DNA of 64,000 bases from Roseicyclus mahoneyensis (GCF_003148775.1 NZ_QGGW01000010.1:62001-126000); one strand, 5' to 3'. Positions 36,484 through 45,293 are shown, counted from the first letter of the stretch. Translations and numbers: made by a program. The notes: a model not told the origin generated them from the letters alone.

Positions 36484-37317
36484 TTATTCCGCGTAGGCCA
36501 CAAGGCGCTGGAGCGCGCCAAAGGCTGCATCCAGGGCCATGCCGACAATGCCGATCATGAGGATCGAGAAGATCACCGAGGTGAGATCGAGGTTGTTCCA
36601 CTCGTTCCAGACGTAATAGCCGATGCCAGTGCCCCCCACGAGCATCTCGGCGGCGACGATCACGAGCCACGCGATGCCGATGGAAATCCGCATCCCCGTG
36701 ACGATGGTGGGGGCGGCGGCGGGCAAGATCACCTGAAACGCGGTGCGGAACGGCCCAAGCTCATGCGTGCGGGCGACATTCACCCAATCCTTGCGCACGC
36801 CGGCCACGCCGAAGGCGGTGTTGAGCAGCATGGGCCAGATCGAACAGATGAAGATGACGAAGATGGCCGAGGCCTCGCTGTCGCGGATGATGAAGAGCGC
36901 AAGCGGCATCCACGCCAAGGGCGAGATCGGGCGCAGCACCTGGATGAAGGGGTTGAGCGCGCGGTAGGCGACAGGCGACATGCCGATCAGGAAGCCCAGC
37001 GGAATGGCAACGAGCGCGGCAAGGAAATAGCCCGTCAACACGCGGTAGATCGAATAGCCGATCTGGATGCCGATGCCCTTGTCGTTGGGGCCTGCGTCAT
37101 AGAACGGGTTCGACAACTCCTCCCAGGCCTTGGCGAAGATGTCGGACGGCGGCGGGATGGCGGCGCGGGGTGCGCCGCCGCCCATCAAACGCTCGTATTC
37201 CGTCATCTCGGTCGCAAGTTGCTGCTCAGGGATCGCGGCCTCCCAGAACAGGAGGCCCACGACGAGCAGCAAGATGGACAGAAGCGCGCCGCGCTGGTTG
37301 ATGCTGAGAGACGCCAT
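36484..37317 (-). CDS. cynB: Cyanate/nitrate-type ABC transporter permease
   Basis: A 277-residue BPD-type membrane permease of the NrtB/SsuC/CynB group, with six to seven helices. The EAA loop region is KDWVNVARTHELGPFRTAFQVILPAAAPTIVTGMRISIGIAW. It begins 3 bp after the binding-protein gene and ends 12 bp before the ATPase gene. The N-terminal 20 residues before TM1 are short and basic-poor, which is normal. Confidence 0.87.
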   Translation of the reverse strand: MASLSINQRGALLSILLLVVGLLFWEAAIPEQQLATEMTEYERLMGGGAPRAAIPPPSDIFAKAWEELSNPFYDAGPNDKGIGIQIGYSIYRVLTGYFLAALVAIPLGFLIGMSPVAYRALNPFIQVLRPISPLAWMPLALFIIRDSEASAIFVIFICSIWPMLLNTAFGVAGVRKDWVNVARTHELGPFRTAFQVILPAAAPTIVTGMRISIGIAWLVIVAAEMLVGGTGIGYYVWNEWNNLDLTSVIFSILMIGIVGMALDAAFGALQRLVAYAE

Positions 37318-37320
37318 GGC

Positions 37321-38703
37321 TCAGGCCCGCCGAATGGCGAAGCTGTCGATGTAGCCCGTGGGATCTGCCGGGTCGAAGGTCTTGCCCATGATCGTATGGG
37401 TCCGGTAGCTCTCAGAGGGCGCCTCGTAGCCCAGTTCCTCCATGATCCGGCGCGCATCAGACGCCAGATAGACCTGTTCGGCCACCGCGCGGTAATCGAT
37501 GTCGTTCTCGATATAGCCCCAGCGGCGCATCTGGGTCAGGATCCAGACGCCCATGGAATGCCACGGGAAGGGGTCGAAATCGATCCGGTCGGGCACGCGC
37601 TGCACATTGCCCAGACCATCCGCATAGGTGCCGGTCAGCACCTGCTGGATCACCTCGACAGGCTGGTTGAGGTAGTTTTCCGGCGCGATGGCGGCCGAGA
37701 TTTCGGCGCGATTCTCGGCGGCCGAGGCGTATTGCGTGGCGTCGATGATCGCTTTCAAGAGCGCGCCATAGGTGTTGGGCAGTTCGGTTGCGAAGGACAA
37801 AGGGGCGGCAAAAGCGCAGCAGGGATGCCCTTCCCAGATATCCTTGGTCAGCAGGTGGATGTAGCCGATGCCTTCCCAGACAGCGCGCTGGTTGAACGGG
37901 TCGGGCGAGAGGAACCCGTCGAGGTTTCCGGCGCGCAGGTTGGCCACCATCTCGGGCGGGGGAACCACACGGATCTGGATGTCGGTGTCGGGGTCAAGGC
38001 CATGTTCGGCGACGTAGTAGCGCAGCAAGAAATTGTGCATCGAATACTCAAAAGGCACACCGAAGGTCATGCCGCGCCATTGCGCCGGGTCGCGCTTGTC
38101 GAGGTGGTCGTTGTGCAAGACGATGGCCTGCCCGTTGATGTTCTCGACGGCGGGCATGATGAAGGGCATCGCGGTTGATCCGACGCCAAGGCTCATGGCA
38201 AGCGGCATGGGCGTCAGCATGTGGCTGGCGTCATATTCGCCCGACAGCGACTTGTCGCGCGCGATAGCCCAGCCCGCGGTCTTGATGACCTGAGCGTTCA
38301 ACCCGTAGCGGGCGTAGAACCCCATCGGCTCGGCCATGATGATCGGCGTGGCGCAGGTGATCGGCACAAAGCCGATGTTGAGGTCGGTCTTTTCGGGCGG
38401 TCCAAGCTGGTCAAGCAATGCCGCCTTGGCCGCATCGAGCGGAAAGATCGAGGCGAGGATCGAGGCGAAGGTGCCGCCACCAAGCATCCCCATGAAGGAC
38501 CGGCGCTGGATGTCGTTGTGGCCGAACACGGAGCGCACGACCGCGCTTTCGATGGCGCGTTCCAGGATCTGTTCGGACGACATGGGCGCGGCGGTCGGGG
38601 CGGCGGCATGGGCATGGCTGGCGCAGCCGTCGCAGCCGCACTCGGCCCCGTGGCGCAGATCGGTCTTGTCGGAGAAGGGATTTCCAAGGCTCTTGACGGA
38701 CAT
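37321..38703 (-). CDS. cynA: Cyanate/nitrate-type ABC transporter binding protein with Cys-rich N-terminal extension
   Basis: A 460-residue NrtA/CynA-type receptor. From the ATG at 38703 (AAGGAG upstream) the first ~65 residues are a hydrophilic segment with a C-G-C-D-G-C-A-S-H-A-H cluster. A twin-arginine signal follows (QRRSFMGMLGGGTFASILASIF). The mature ligand-binding part has LNIGFVPITCATPIIMAEPMGFYARYGLNAQVIK and PDPFNQRAVWEGIGY. Folded Tat export is therefore likely. It is the first gene of the cyn operon, divergent from the PAS/AAA+ regulator. Confidence 0.87.
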   Translation of the reverse strand: MSVKSLGNPFSDKTDLRHGAECGCDGCASHAHAAAPTAAPMSSEQILERAIESAVVRSVFGHNDIQRRSFMGMLGGGTFASILASIFPLDAAKAALLDQLGPPEKTDLNIGFVPITCATPIIMAEPMGFYARYGLNAQVIKTAGWAIARDKSLSGEYDASHMLTPMPLAMSLGVGSTAMPFIMPAVENINGQAIVLHNDHLDKRDPAQWRGMTFGVPFEYSMHNFLLRYYVAEHGLDPDTDIQIRVVPPPEMVANLRAGNLDGFLSPDPFNQRAVWEGIGYIHLLTKDIWEGHPCCAFAAPLSFATELPNTYGALLKAIIDATQYASAAENRAEISAAIAPENYLNQPVEVIQQVLTGTYADGLGNVQRVPDRIDFDPFPWHSMGVWILTQMRRWGYIENDIDYRAVAEQVYLASDARRIMEELGYEAPSESYRTHTIMGKTFDPADPTGYIDSFAIRRA

Positions 38704-38796
38704 CAGGCGGCTCCTTGATTGGCAGTTGGGCTTATGGTGGCGGGGCAAAGCCTGAAACAAAAGCACCCGCCCAAAATTTCAGCAAAGCAAGAATAT

Positions 38797-38811
38797 ATAT
38801 GAAAATCATAT
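38797..38811. promoter_or_regulatory. Inverted repeat in the cynA/regulator intergenic region
   Basis: ATATGA-AAA-TCATAT, a perfect 6-bp inverted repeat, lies in AT-rich DNA 94 bp upstream of cynA. It could be an operator or part of the cynA promoter; which protein binds is unknown. Confidence 0.4.
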
Positions 38812-38842
38812 TTTTGGCGCGCAGTTCCTTGCAGGTGCTATT

Positions 38843-38871
38843 ATGAATTTTCGTAATTTACGAAATTTCAT
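38843..38871. promoter_or_regulatory. Near-perfect 29-bp palindrome, candidate regulator binding site
   Basis: The arms ATGAATTTTCGTAA and TTTACGAAATTTCAT differ from perfect symmetry at only one or two positions. The core TTTCGTAA-TTTACGAAA is nearly symmetrical. The site is 36 bp upstream of the regulator start, in strikingly AT-rich DNA for this genome. It is a strong candidate operator for the divergent cyn operon and its regulator. Confidence 0.6.
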
Positions 38872-38906
38872 AAGCCTGTGCCGCATTGCGGCGTTAAGCT
38901 TGGGTC

Positions 38907-40784
38907 ATGCTCGATAGCGATCTCTCCTTCGATTCGATGGTGGCCATGGTGCCCGAGGCCGCGCTGGTGCTGGACACCGGCACGGACAGCATCGCGGCGC
39001 TGAACGCCCCGGCGCGGGACCTGTTGGGGGGATCGATCTCTGCCGGTTTGCGTTTCTCGACGCTGCTCGGGCCCGACCTCGCCCGCTTCATCGTTTTCAT
39101 CGAGGAGCTAGACCATCGCGGCGCGGCCTGGACGCGCGAGATCGCCCTGCGCACCGAAACCGGAAGCGTGCATTGCGAGATGCGCGCCCGTCGGATCGGT
39201 TCGGACGCGCGCCATGTGTTCTTGCTGCTGGTCGATCTGGTCGAGTTGGACCGCCGCACCCAGCAGGTGGAAACCGAACGCCTGCATCGCGGCGGCCTGA
39301 TCGAATGGAAGCGCGCGCATCAGTTCTTTTCCGAACTGGAACACCAAAACCAGCTGATCCTGAACGCGGCGGGCGAAGGCATCTACGGCGTCAACGCCGA
39401 GGGCAAGACCACGTTCCTCAACCGCGCGGCGCAGGAAATGCTGGGCTGGACCGCCGAGGACCTCTTGGGCCGCCCGATCCACGACATCATCCACCACCAC
39501 CATCTGAACGGCGATCTTTACCATTCGCATGATTGCCCGATCTACCGATCCTTCCGGTTCGAGCAGGTCAACCGCATCGAGGACGAGGTGTTCTGGCGCA
39601 AGGATGGCCGCCCGATCCGGGTCGAATACGTCTCGACCCCGATCTACGACCAACAGGTTCTGGCGGGCGCGGTCGTGATCTTCCGCGACATCACCGAGCG
39701 CAAGGAAAACGAGAAGAAGCTGCGCGATGCGGTGGAAGAAATCGCCAATCTGCGCGACCGGCTGGAACAGGAAAACGCCTATCTGCAGGAGGCCATCACC
39801 ACCGAGCGCGCGCATCACGAGATCATCGGCGCCTCGCCTGCCGTCCGCCAGCTGCTGACCCGGATCGAACTGGTGGCGGGCACCGATGCCACCGTGCTGA
39901 TCTCGGGCGAGGCGGGCACCGGCAAGGCGCTGGTGGCCAATGCCATCCACAAGGCCAGCCCCCGCCGCCGCCGCCCGCTGATACATCTGCGCTGCGGCGC
40001 GATCGCTCAGGGCGCGATGGAGGCGGAGCTCTTCGGCCAGATCCGCGGCGCCTACCAGGGCGCGCTGCGCGACAAGCCCGGCAAGCTGGAACTGGCGCAT
40101 GGCGGCACGCTGTTTCTGGACGATGTCGAGGAATTGCCGCCCGAGGTGCAGGGCCAGCTCTTGCGCGCGCTGCAAGACCGCGAGGTGACGCGGCTGGGCG
40201 ACACCCGCAGCCGCAGCCTTGACGTGCGGGTGATCGCGGCCTCCACCCGCGCGCTCGACAAGGAGGTGGCGGCCGGGCGCCTGCGCGAAGATCTCTATCT
40301 TTGGCTCAACGTCTTTCCCGTCCTGTGCCACCCCTTGCGCGAGAAGAAGGAGGATATTCCCGCGCTTGCCACCCATCTCTTGGGGCTGGCGAGCAAGCGG
40401 ATGAACCGCCGCCCGCCGGTCATCACCCAGCATGTGATGCAACGGCTGCAAGACTACGCCTGGCCCGGCAATGTGCGCGAATTGCGCAACGTGATCGAGC
40501 GGGCCACCATCGTGTCGCAAGGCGGCAAGCTGATCGTGGACCTGTCCGAACCCGATGGCCACGCGCGACAAGCGCCCCGGACGATCCGCACCGAGGCCGA
40601 TCTGGAAGCGGACCTGCGCCGGACGCTGGTCGATTGCCTGCGGGAAACCGGCGGCAAGGTCTCGGGCAAGGATGGCGCGGCGGCCTTGATGGGCATCCCG
40701 GCCACGACCTTTTACTCGCGCATCAAGAAATTCGCCATTCTGCCGCAGGACTGGGCGGGGGATGGCACACGCGGCAGCGACTAG
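38907..40784 (+). CDS. PAS-AAA+-Fis transcriptional regulator with degenerate sigma-54 motifs
   Basis: A 625-residue NtrC-family protein. It has a PAS-like region (1-110), a PAS domain (145-265, ILNAAGEGIYGVNAEGKTTF to VVIFRDITERKENE), a coiled coil (270-300), an AAA+ domain (305-545) and a Fis HTH at the C-terminus (GAAALMGIPATTFYSRIKKF). Walker A is GEAGTGK (334-340). The sigma-54-contacting GAFTGA motif reads GAYQGA (381-386), Walker B LFLDE reads LFLDD, and the arginine-finger segment YYRL reads YLWL. Such proteins may act on sigma-70 promoters. It is divergent from cynABDS, its likely target. Confidence 0.88.
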   Translation: MLDSDLSFDSMVAMVPEAALVLDTGTDSIAALNAPARDLLGGSISAGLRFSTLLGPDLARFIVFIEELDHRGAAWTREIALRTETGSVHCEMRARRIGSDARHVFLLLVDLVELDRRTQQVETERLHRGGLIEWKRAHQFFSELEHQNQLILNAAGEGIYGVNAEGKTTFLNRAAQEMLGWTAEDLLGRPIHDIIHHHHLNGDLYHSHDCPIYRSFRFEQVNRIEDEVFWRKDGRPIRVEYVSTPIYDQQVLAGAVVIFRDITERKENEKKLRDAVEEIANLRDRLEQENAYLQEAITTERAHHEIIGASPAVRQLLTRIELVAGTDATVLISGEAGTGKALVANAIHKASPRRRRPLIHLRCGAIAQGAMEAELFGQIRGAYQGALRDKPGKLELAHGGTLFLDDVEELPPEVQGQLLRALQDREVTRLGDTRSRSLDVRVIAASTRALDKEVAAGRLREDLYLWLNVFPVLCHPLREKKEDIPALATHLLGLASKRMNRRPPVITQHVMQRLQDYAWPGNVRELRNVIERATIVSQGGKLIVDLSEPDGHARQAPRTIRTEADLEADLRRTLVDCLRETGGKVSGKDGAAALMGIPATTFYSRIKKFAILPQDWAGDGTRGSD

Positions 40785-40883
40785 GATCGGGCCGGGCGCC
40801 GGGCGCATGCTTGCGCCTTGCCAATGCCGCCGCAACGGGGTCATGAGAGGCCCAAGACACCCCCGGCAAGAAGGCGGCACCGC

Positions 40884-41957
40884 ATGGGCGCGGACCAGAT
40901 CCCCGACAGCGATGTCATCATCCTCGGCGGCGGGCTGTCAGGGCTGCGCCTTGCCAGCCTGCTCCACCATGCCGGGCTGTCTTTCCAGCTGTTCGAGGCG
41001 CGGCCGCTTTGGGGCGGACGCATCGCGGTGCTTGCGGCCAAGGGCGGGCGCGTCGATCTGGGGCCGTCGTGGTTCTGGCCCGGCCAGAGGCGCATCGAAC
41101 GGCTGGTGGAGGATCTGGGGCTGAAGAGCTTTGACCAACATGCCGAGGGCGATATTTTGTTCGAGACCGCGGCGGGCGTCGTGCAGCGCGGGGCGGGCTT
41201 TGGCTCGATGGAGGGATCGCTTCGGGTCGAGGGCGGGACACGCAGCCTGATCGAAGGGCTTGTGGCGCGCCTTCCCGCCGAGCGTCTGCACCTGTCGCAC
41301 AAGGCGGTGGCGGTCGGGGACGGCACCGTGCAGCTGTCGGACGGAACCCACCACAGCGCCCGGCATGTCGTCCTCGCCCTGCCGCCCCGGCTGGCGGCCA
41401 CGCTGATGCAAGACGCCAGCTGGCCCGATGCGACGCGCCAAAGCCTCGCGGCGATCCCGACATGGATGGCGGGACATGCCAAGTTCGTGGCGGTCTATGC
41501 CCGCCCGTTCTGGCGCGACGCCGGCCTGTCGGGCGATGCGATCAGCAGGTTCGGGCCCTTGGCCGAAATCCATGACGCCAGCGGCGCAGACGGCCGCCCA
41601 GCCGCACTTTTCGGCTTTCTCGGCGTGCCGGCAAAAGCGCGCGCGGCGCGGACCGAAGAGATCACGGCGCAGGCGCTGGTCCAGCTTGCCCGGCTCTTCG
41701 GACCGGACGCCGCGCGCCCGGTCCAGACCGCGCTACAAGATTGGGCCCGCGAGCCCCTGACCGCGACGGCAGCCGATCAGACGCCGCCTTTGGGTCACCC
41801 GGCTTATGGGTTGCCACGGGGCCTGTCTGACATCTTGGGCCATCGCCTGCATTTGTGCGCGACCGAGACCGCCCCGGACAATGGCGGTCTGATGGAAGGC
41901 GCACTGGCCGCGGCCGAACATGTGGCGCGGCAGATCTTGGGTGCCAAAGCGGCCTAG
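40884..41957 (+). CDS. Flavin-containing amine oxidoreductase
   Basis: A 357-residue FAD protein of the monoamine oxidase/protoporphyrinogen oxidase superfamily. Its start is DVIILGGGLSGLRLASLLHHAGLSFQLFEARPLWGGRI, the dinucleotide fold plus the GG motif. The C-terminal FAD contact is HLCATETAPDNGGLMEGALAAAEHVA. The ATG at 40884 follows GAAGGCGG. It stands alone between the regulator and the haem genes. The substrate could be an amine or a porphyrin-like compound; sequence does not decide. Confidence 0.82.
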   Translation: MGADQIPDSDVIILGGGLSGLRLASLLHHAGLSFQLFEARPLWGGRIAVLAAKGGRVDLGPSWFWPGQRRIERLVEDLGLKSFDQHAEGDILFETAAGVVQRGAGFGSMEGSLRVEGGTRSLIEGLVARLPAERLHLSHKAVAVGDGTVQLSDGTHHSARHVVLALPPRLAATLMQDASWPDATRQSLAAIPTWMAGHAKFVAVYARPFWRDAGLSGDAISRFGPLAEIHDASGADGRPAALFGFLGVPAKARAARTEEITAQALVQLARLFGPDAARPVQTALQDWAREPLTATAADQTPPLGHPAYGLPRGLSDILGHRLHLCATETAPDNGGLMEGALAAAEHVARQILGAKAA

Positions 41958-42030
41958 GCCATGGCAAGGGCGGACAGGCGAGCCCCTTGTTGCCCGTCAT
42001 GCCTGCGGTGCCTTGCACCCTCCGACAATC

Positions 42031-42047
42031 TTGACTAATTTACTCGG
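42031..42047. promoter_or_regulatory. Iron-Rhodo-box-like palindrome upstream of hmuT
   Basis: TTGACTAATTTACTCGG lies 88 bp before the hmuT start. The symmetric pattern is close to the two other boxes found at 47434 and 50403 and to the iron-responsive motif described for Rhodobacterales. Iron-dependent repression of hmuTUV is the likely meaning. Confidence 0.7.
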
Positions 42048-42134
42048 AGATCGGGGCGCGAGCCCCCAGCCAGTGATGTCGGACGACCGACACAGCCAGC
42101 CCGCGATGTCATTCCCTTTCTGGATGGACCCGAG

Positions 42135-43028
42135 ATGGCGGCTGGACCCTTTGGCACACTGCGCACGCAACGGCGTGCCCCCTTGAAACCCGCGCTCCTG
42201 ATGCTGGCCGTGATCGCGGGGCAAATGCGGTCGCCCGCCCAAGCGGACCCGGCCGAGCGGGTGCTGGCGCTGGGCGGCGCGGTCACGGAAATCGTCTATG
42301 CGCTGGGGCAAGGCGACAGGCTGGTGGCCCGCGACACGACATCAACCTACCCGCCCGAGGCCGCAGCGCTGCCTGATGTCGGCTATGTCCGCGCGCTCTC
42401 GCCCGAGGGGGTGTTGTCGGTCGCCCCCGACCTGATCCTCGCCATCGAGGGCAGCGGGCCGCCCGAGACGATGGAGGTTCTGCGCGCCGCCGACATAGCG
42501 TTGGCCACGGTGCCGGAAGGGTATGACGCGACCGCGATCGTGGCCAAGATCACGGTCGTGGCCCAAGCGCTCGAGGTGCCCGAGGCCGGCGCGCGGCTGG
42601 TGGCCGAGGTCGAGGCGGCCCTGGCGGGCGCCATAGCGGCGGGCCGGACACAGACGCCGCCGCGGGTGCTGTTCATCCTGTCCCTGCAGGGCGGGCGGAT
42701 CATGGCAGCGGGTGCCGACACCGCCGCGCAAGGCATCATCGAACTGGCAGGCGGAGTGAACGCCCTGTCGGGGTTCAACGGATACCAGCAGGTCAGCGAC
42801 GAGGCGGTGTTGCTGGCCGATCCGGACGTGATCTTGATGATGGACCGTTCGGGCGAGCATGCGGCGGAGGCCACAGACATCCTTACCCATCCCGTTTTGG
42901 GCCAGACGCGTGCTGCACAAACAGGCGCGATCCTGCACCAGCCGGGTCTCCTGCTGCTGGGCTTTGGCCCCCGCACGCCGCAGGCCGTCGAGGCGCTGAG
43001 CGCCGCGTTCCGGCAGGCGCAGGGCTGA
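42135..43028 (+). CDS. hmuT: Haem ABC transporter periplasmic binding protein
   Basis: A 297-residue class III binding protein. A signal segment with basic n-region lies at residues 1-38 (APLKPALLMLAVIAGQM). The family pattern follows: RVLALGGAVTEIVYALGQGDRLVARDTTSTYPPEA, DVGYVRALSPEGVLSVAPDLILA and LSLQGGRIMAAGADT. The conserved tyrosine in VGYVR is a likely haem ligand. The first of hmuTUV, it receives haem from the TonB-dependent receptor downstream. The true start could be slightly internal, because the ribosome site at 42135 is weak. Confidence 0.9.
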   Translation: MAAGPFGTLRTQRRAPLKPALLMLAVIAGQMRSPAQADPAERVLALGGAVTEIVYALGQGDRLVARDTTSTYPPEAAALPDVGYVRALSPEGVLSVAPDLILAIEGSGPPETMEVLRAADIALATVPEGYDATAIVAKITVVAQALEVPEAGARLVAEVEAALAGAIAAGRTQTPPRVLFILSLQGGRIMAAGADTAAQGIIELAGGVNALSGFNGYQQVSDEAVLLADPDVILMMDRSGEHAAEATDILTHPVLGQTRAAQTGAILHQPGLLLLGFGPRTPQAVEALSAAFRQAQG

Positions 43029-43034
43029 TCCGGG

Positions 43035-44111
43035 ATGGCAACAGCCGACAACAGCCCGACCCGCGACTTTGTCGCGGGTGACCGTCAGGGGCGCGCGCGC
43101 CGCGTGATGCTGGGCCTAGTGGCCCTGTTGCTGGTGACCTCGACCCTCTCGCTGGGGATCGGCGCCTCGGGGGTCAGCCTCTGGTCTGTGTTGGGGCAGA
43201 TCGCACGAGCGGAGGCCGTCGCCCCGCGAGAGGCGTTGATCTTGTTCGACATCCGCGCGCCGCGTCTGGCGCTGGGGCTGCTGGTTGGGGCGGCGCTGGC
43301 GGTGTCGGGGGCGGTGATGCAGGGGCTGTTTCGCAACCCGCTGGCCGATCCGGGGCTGGTGGGCGTGGGCGCGGGCGCGGGGCTGGGCGCGATCACGGCC
43401 ATCGTGCTTGGCGGGCTGCTTCCACTGGCGCTGCAAGACGTGGTGGGATTTTATCTTGTGCCGCTGGCGGCTTTTCTGGGCGGCTGGCTCACGACTTTGT
43501 TTCTTTATCGCATTTCGACCAGCCGGGGGCGCACCTCGGTCGCGGTGATGCTTTTGGGCGGCATCGCGCTGGGGGCACTGGCGGGCGCGGTGTCGGGCGT
43601 GCTGATCTACATGGCCGATGACGCGCAACTGCGCGACCTGACCTTTTGGGGCTTGGGCTCGCTTGCGGGCGCAACATGGGACAAAGTGCTGGTCGCGGGC
43701 CCGCTGATCGCGCTGGTTCTGGTGGTCACGCCCTTTCTGGCGCAGTCGCTCAACGCGCTTGCGCTGGGGGAAGGGCCTGCCGCGCATCTGGGCATCCCGG
43801 TGCAGCGGATGAAGACCATATCCATCCTGACGGTGGCGGGCGCGACCGGGGCCGCTGTCGCCGTCTCGGGTGGGATCGGCTTTGTCGGGATCGTCGTGCC
43901 ACATCTGTTGCGCATCCTGACCGGGCCCGATCACCGATATCTGCTGCCCAATGCCGCCTTGCTGGGCGCCGCGCTGCTGGTCGGCGCCGACATGATCGCA
44001 CGCAGCGTCATCGCGCCGGCCGAATTGCCGATCGGCATTGTCACGGCCACCTTGGGCGGCCCGTTCTTCTTGTGGATCTTGCTGCGCAACCGCAGCTTGC
44101 TGGACCTGTGA
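43035..44111 (+). CDS. hmuU: Haem ABC transporter permease (FecCD family)
   Basis: A 358-residue membrane permease with about ten helices and a BtuC/FecCD-type pattern. Seen are FDIRAPRLALGLLVGAALAVSGAVMQGLFRNPLADPGLVGVGAGAGLGA, FWGLGSLAGATWDKV and GFVGIVVPHLLRILTGPDHRYLLP, the coupling region to the ATPase. It begins 6 bp after hmuT and ends 4 bp before hmuV. Confidence 0.93.
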   Translation: MATADNSPTRDFVAGDRQGRARRVMLGLVALLLVTSTLSLGIGASGVSLWSVLGQIARAEAVAPREALILFDIRAPRLALGLLVGAALAVSGAVMQGLFRNPLADPGLVGVGAGAGLGAITAIVLGGLLPLALQDVVGFYLVPLAAFLGGWLTTLFLYRISTSRGRTSVAVMLLGGIALGALAGAVSGVLIYMADDAQLRDLTFWGLGSLAGATWDKVLVAGPLIALVLVVTPFLAQSLNALALGEGPAAHLGIPVQRMKTISILTVAGATGAAVAVSGGIGFVGIVVPHLLRILTGPDHRYLLPNAALLGAALLVGADMIARSVIAPAELPIGIVTATLGGPFFLWILLRNRSLLDL

Positions 44112-44115
44112 GCCA

Positions 44116-44901
44116 ATGCTGAGCGCGACCGACATCCATGCCGACCTTGCGGGAACGCCCATCTTGCGCGGTGTGTCGCTGACCGCGCGGCCGGGACAGA
44201 TCACCATGATCGTGGGGCCGAACGGATCGGGCAAGACGACGCTGTTGCGCGCGCTGACCCAAGATCTGCCGTACCGGGGCCGGGTCTTGCTCGACGGGGC
44301 GGATATCGCCGCCCTGCCCGGCTGGGAGCTGGCCACACGCCGTGCCGTGCTGCCGCAGGCCAGCCGCATCGCCTTTCCCTTTACTGTGCTGGAAATCGTG
44401 CGGCTGGGCCTGATCGCCGCTGCCACACCCGCGCCGGGCCATCGCGCCAGCGAGGCTTTGGCGCGGGTCGGACTGGCCGGGTTCGAAGGCCGGTTCTATC
44501 AGGACCTGTCGGGCGGCGAGCAGCAACGCGCGCAACTGGCCCGCGTTCTGGCGCAGGTCTGGGACCCGGTTGGGCCCGATGGCGCGCGCTGGCTGTTTCT
44601 CGACGAGCCTGTCGCGAGCCTTGATATCGGTCACCAGCTCGAGGTGATGGAGATCATGGCGGATTACGCCCGGGCCGGGGGCGGTGTGGTCGCGGTGATG
44701 CATGACCTGAACCTGACGGCGATCCATGCCGATCAGGTGCTCTTGATGCAAGACGGGCGCTGTCTGGCCGCAGGTCCGCCTGCCGCCGTGTTCACTGATG
44801 CCATCTTGAGCGCGGCCTATGGCTGCACCGTCAGGGTCAACGCCACACCGCCCGCGCCTGCGACCTTCGTGCTGCCCCACATGGCCCGCCGCGCGGGCTG
44901 A
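44116..44901 (+). CDS. hmuV: Haem ABC transporter ATP-binding protein
   Basis: A 261-residue ATPase. Walker A is GPNGSGKTT (about 34-42), the signature is LSGGEQQRAQLARVLAQ and Walker B is LFLDEPVASLD. The family-specific insert VLAQVWDPVGPDGARWLFLDEP between signature and Walker B is typical of HmuV. The ATG at 44116 follows the hmuU stop by 4 bp. The cysteine and the alanine-rich tail near the C-terminus are unremarkable. Confidence 0.92.
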   Translation: MLSATDIHADLAGTPILRGVSLTARPGQITMIVGPNGSGKTTLLRALTQDLPYRGRVLLDGADIAALPGWELATRRAVLPQASRIAFPFTVLEIVRLGLIAAATPAPGHRASEALARVGLAGFEGRFYQDLSGGEQQRAQLARVLAQVWDPVGPDGARWLFLDEPVASLDIGHQLEVMEIMADYARAGGGVVAVMHDLNLTAIHADQVLLMQDGRCLAAGPPAAVFTDAILSAAYGCTVRVNATPPAPATFVLPHMARRAG

Positions 44902-44936
44902 GTTACATCTACCACCAACACCAGAAGGAGAGACCG

Positions 44937-45263
44937 ATGTATCTGGCCATGAACCGCTTCACCGTCCGCCCCGAGAATGCCCCTGCATTCGAGGCGCTGT
45001 GGCTGGGCCGCGACAGCCACCTGAGGGAGATGGAGGGCTTTGTCGAATTTCATATGCTCAAGAGCAAGGAACGCGACGACGGCACGATCCTCTACGCCTC
45101 ACACACCGTGTGGGAAAGCGAGGCGGCGTTTTCCGCATGGACAAGGTCTGAACAGTTCCGCGCGGCCCATGCCAATGCGGGCGGCACCCGCAAGCTGCAC
45201 GAGGGGAGCCCCAGTTTCGAGGGGTTCACCGCGATCCAGCGAATTTCGAGCACCGCCGCCTGA
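44937..45263 (+). CDS. hmuQ: IsdG/HmuQ-type haem-degrading monooxygenase
   Basis: A 108-residue ABM-fold protein with the catalytic triad expected for IsdG-like enzymes: Asn6 (MNRFTV), Trp68 (SAWTRS) and His78 (RAAHAN). These enzymes open the haem ring and release iron. It follows hmuV by 35 bp with a good ribosome site (AAGGAGAG) and is followed by an intrinsic terminator, so it is the last gene of hmuTUVQ. A generic antibiotic-biosynthesis monooxygenase is the alternative, but position and triad favour haem. Confidence 0.85.
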   Translation: MYLAMNRFTVRPENAPAFEALWLGRDSHLREMEGFVEFHMLKSKERDDGTILYASHTVWESEAAFSAWTRSEQFRAAHANAGGTRKLHEGSPSFEGFTAIQRISSTAA

Positions 45264-45293
45264 GACTCCGAGGCCCTGTCAGCCGTCGCCAAG

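Noticed and set aside
38811-38842. A possible sigma-54 promoter (TGGCGCG ... TTGCAG) near the cynA/regulator region.
   Set aside because: The distance between GG and GC is 13 rather than 10 bases, and the adjacent regulator has lost the sigma-54 contact motif.
42077-42092. Short hairpin TGTCGG-ACGA-CCGACA upstream of hmuT.
   Set aside because: Only a 6-bp stem with no positional logic; the nearby iron box explains regulation better.
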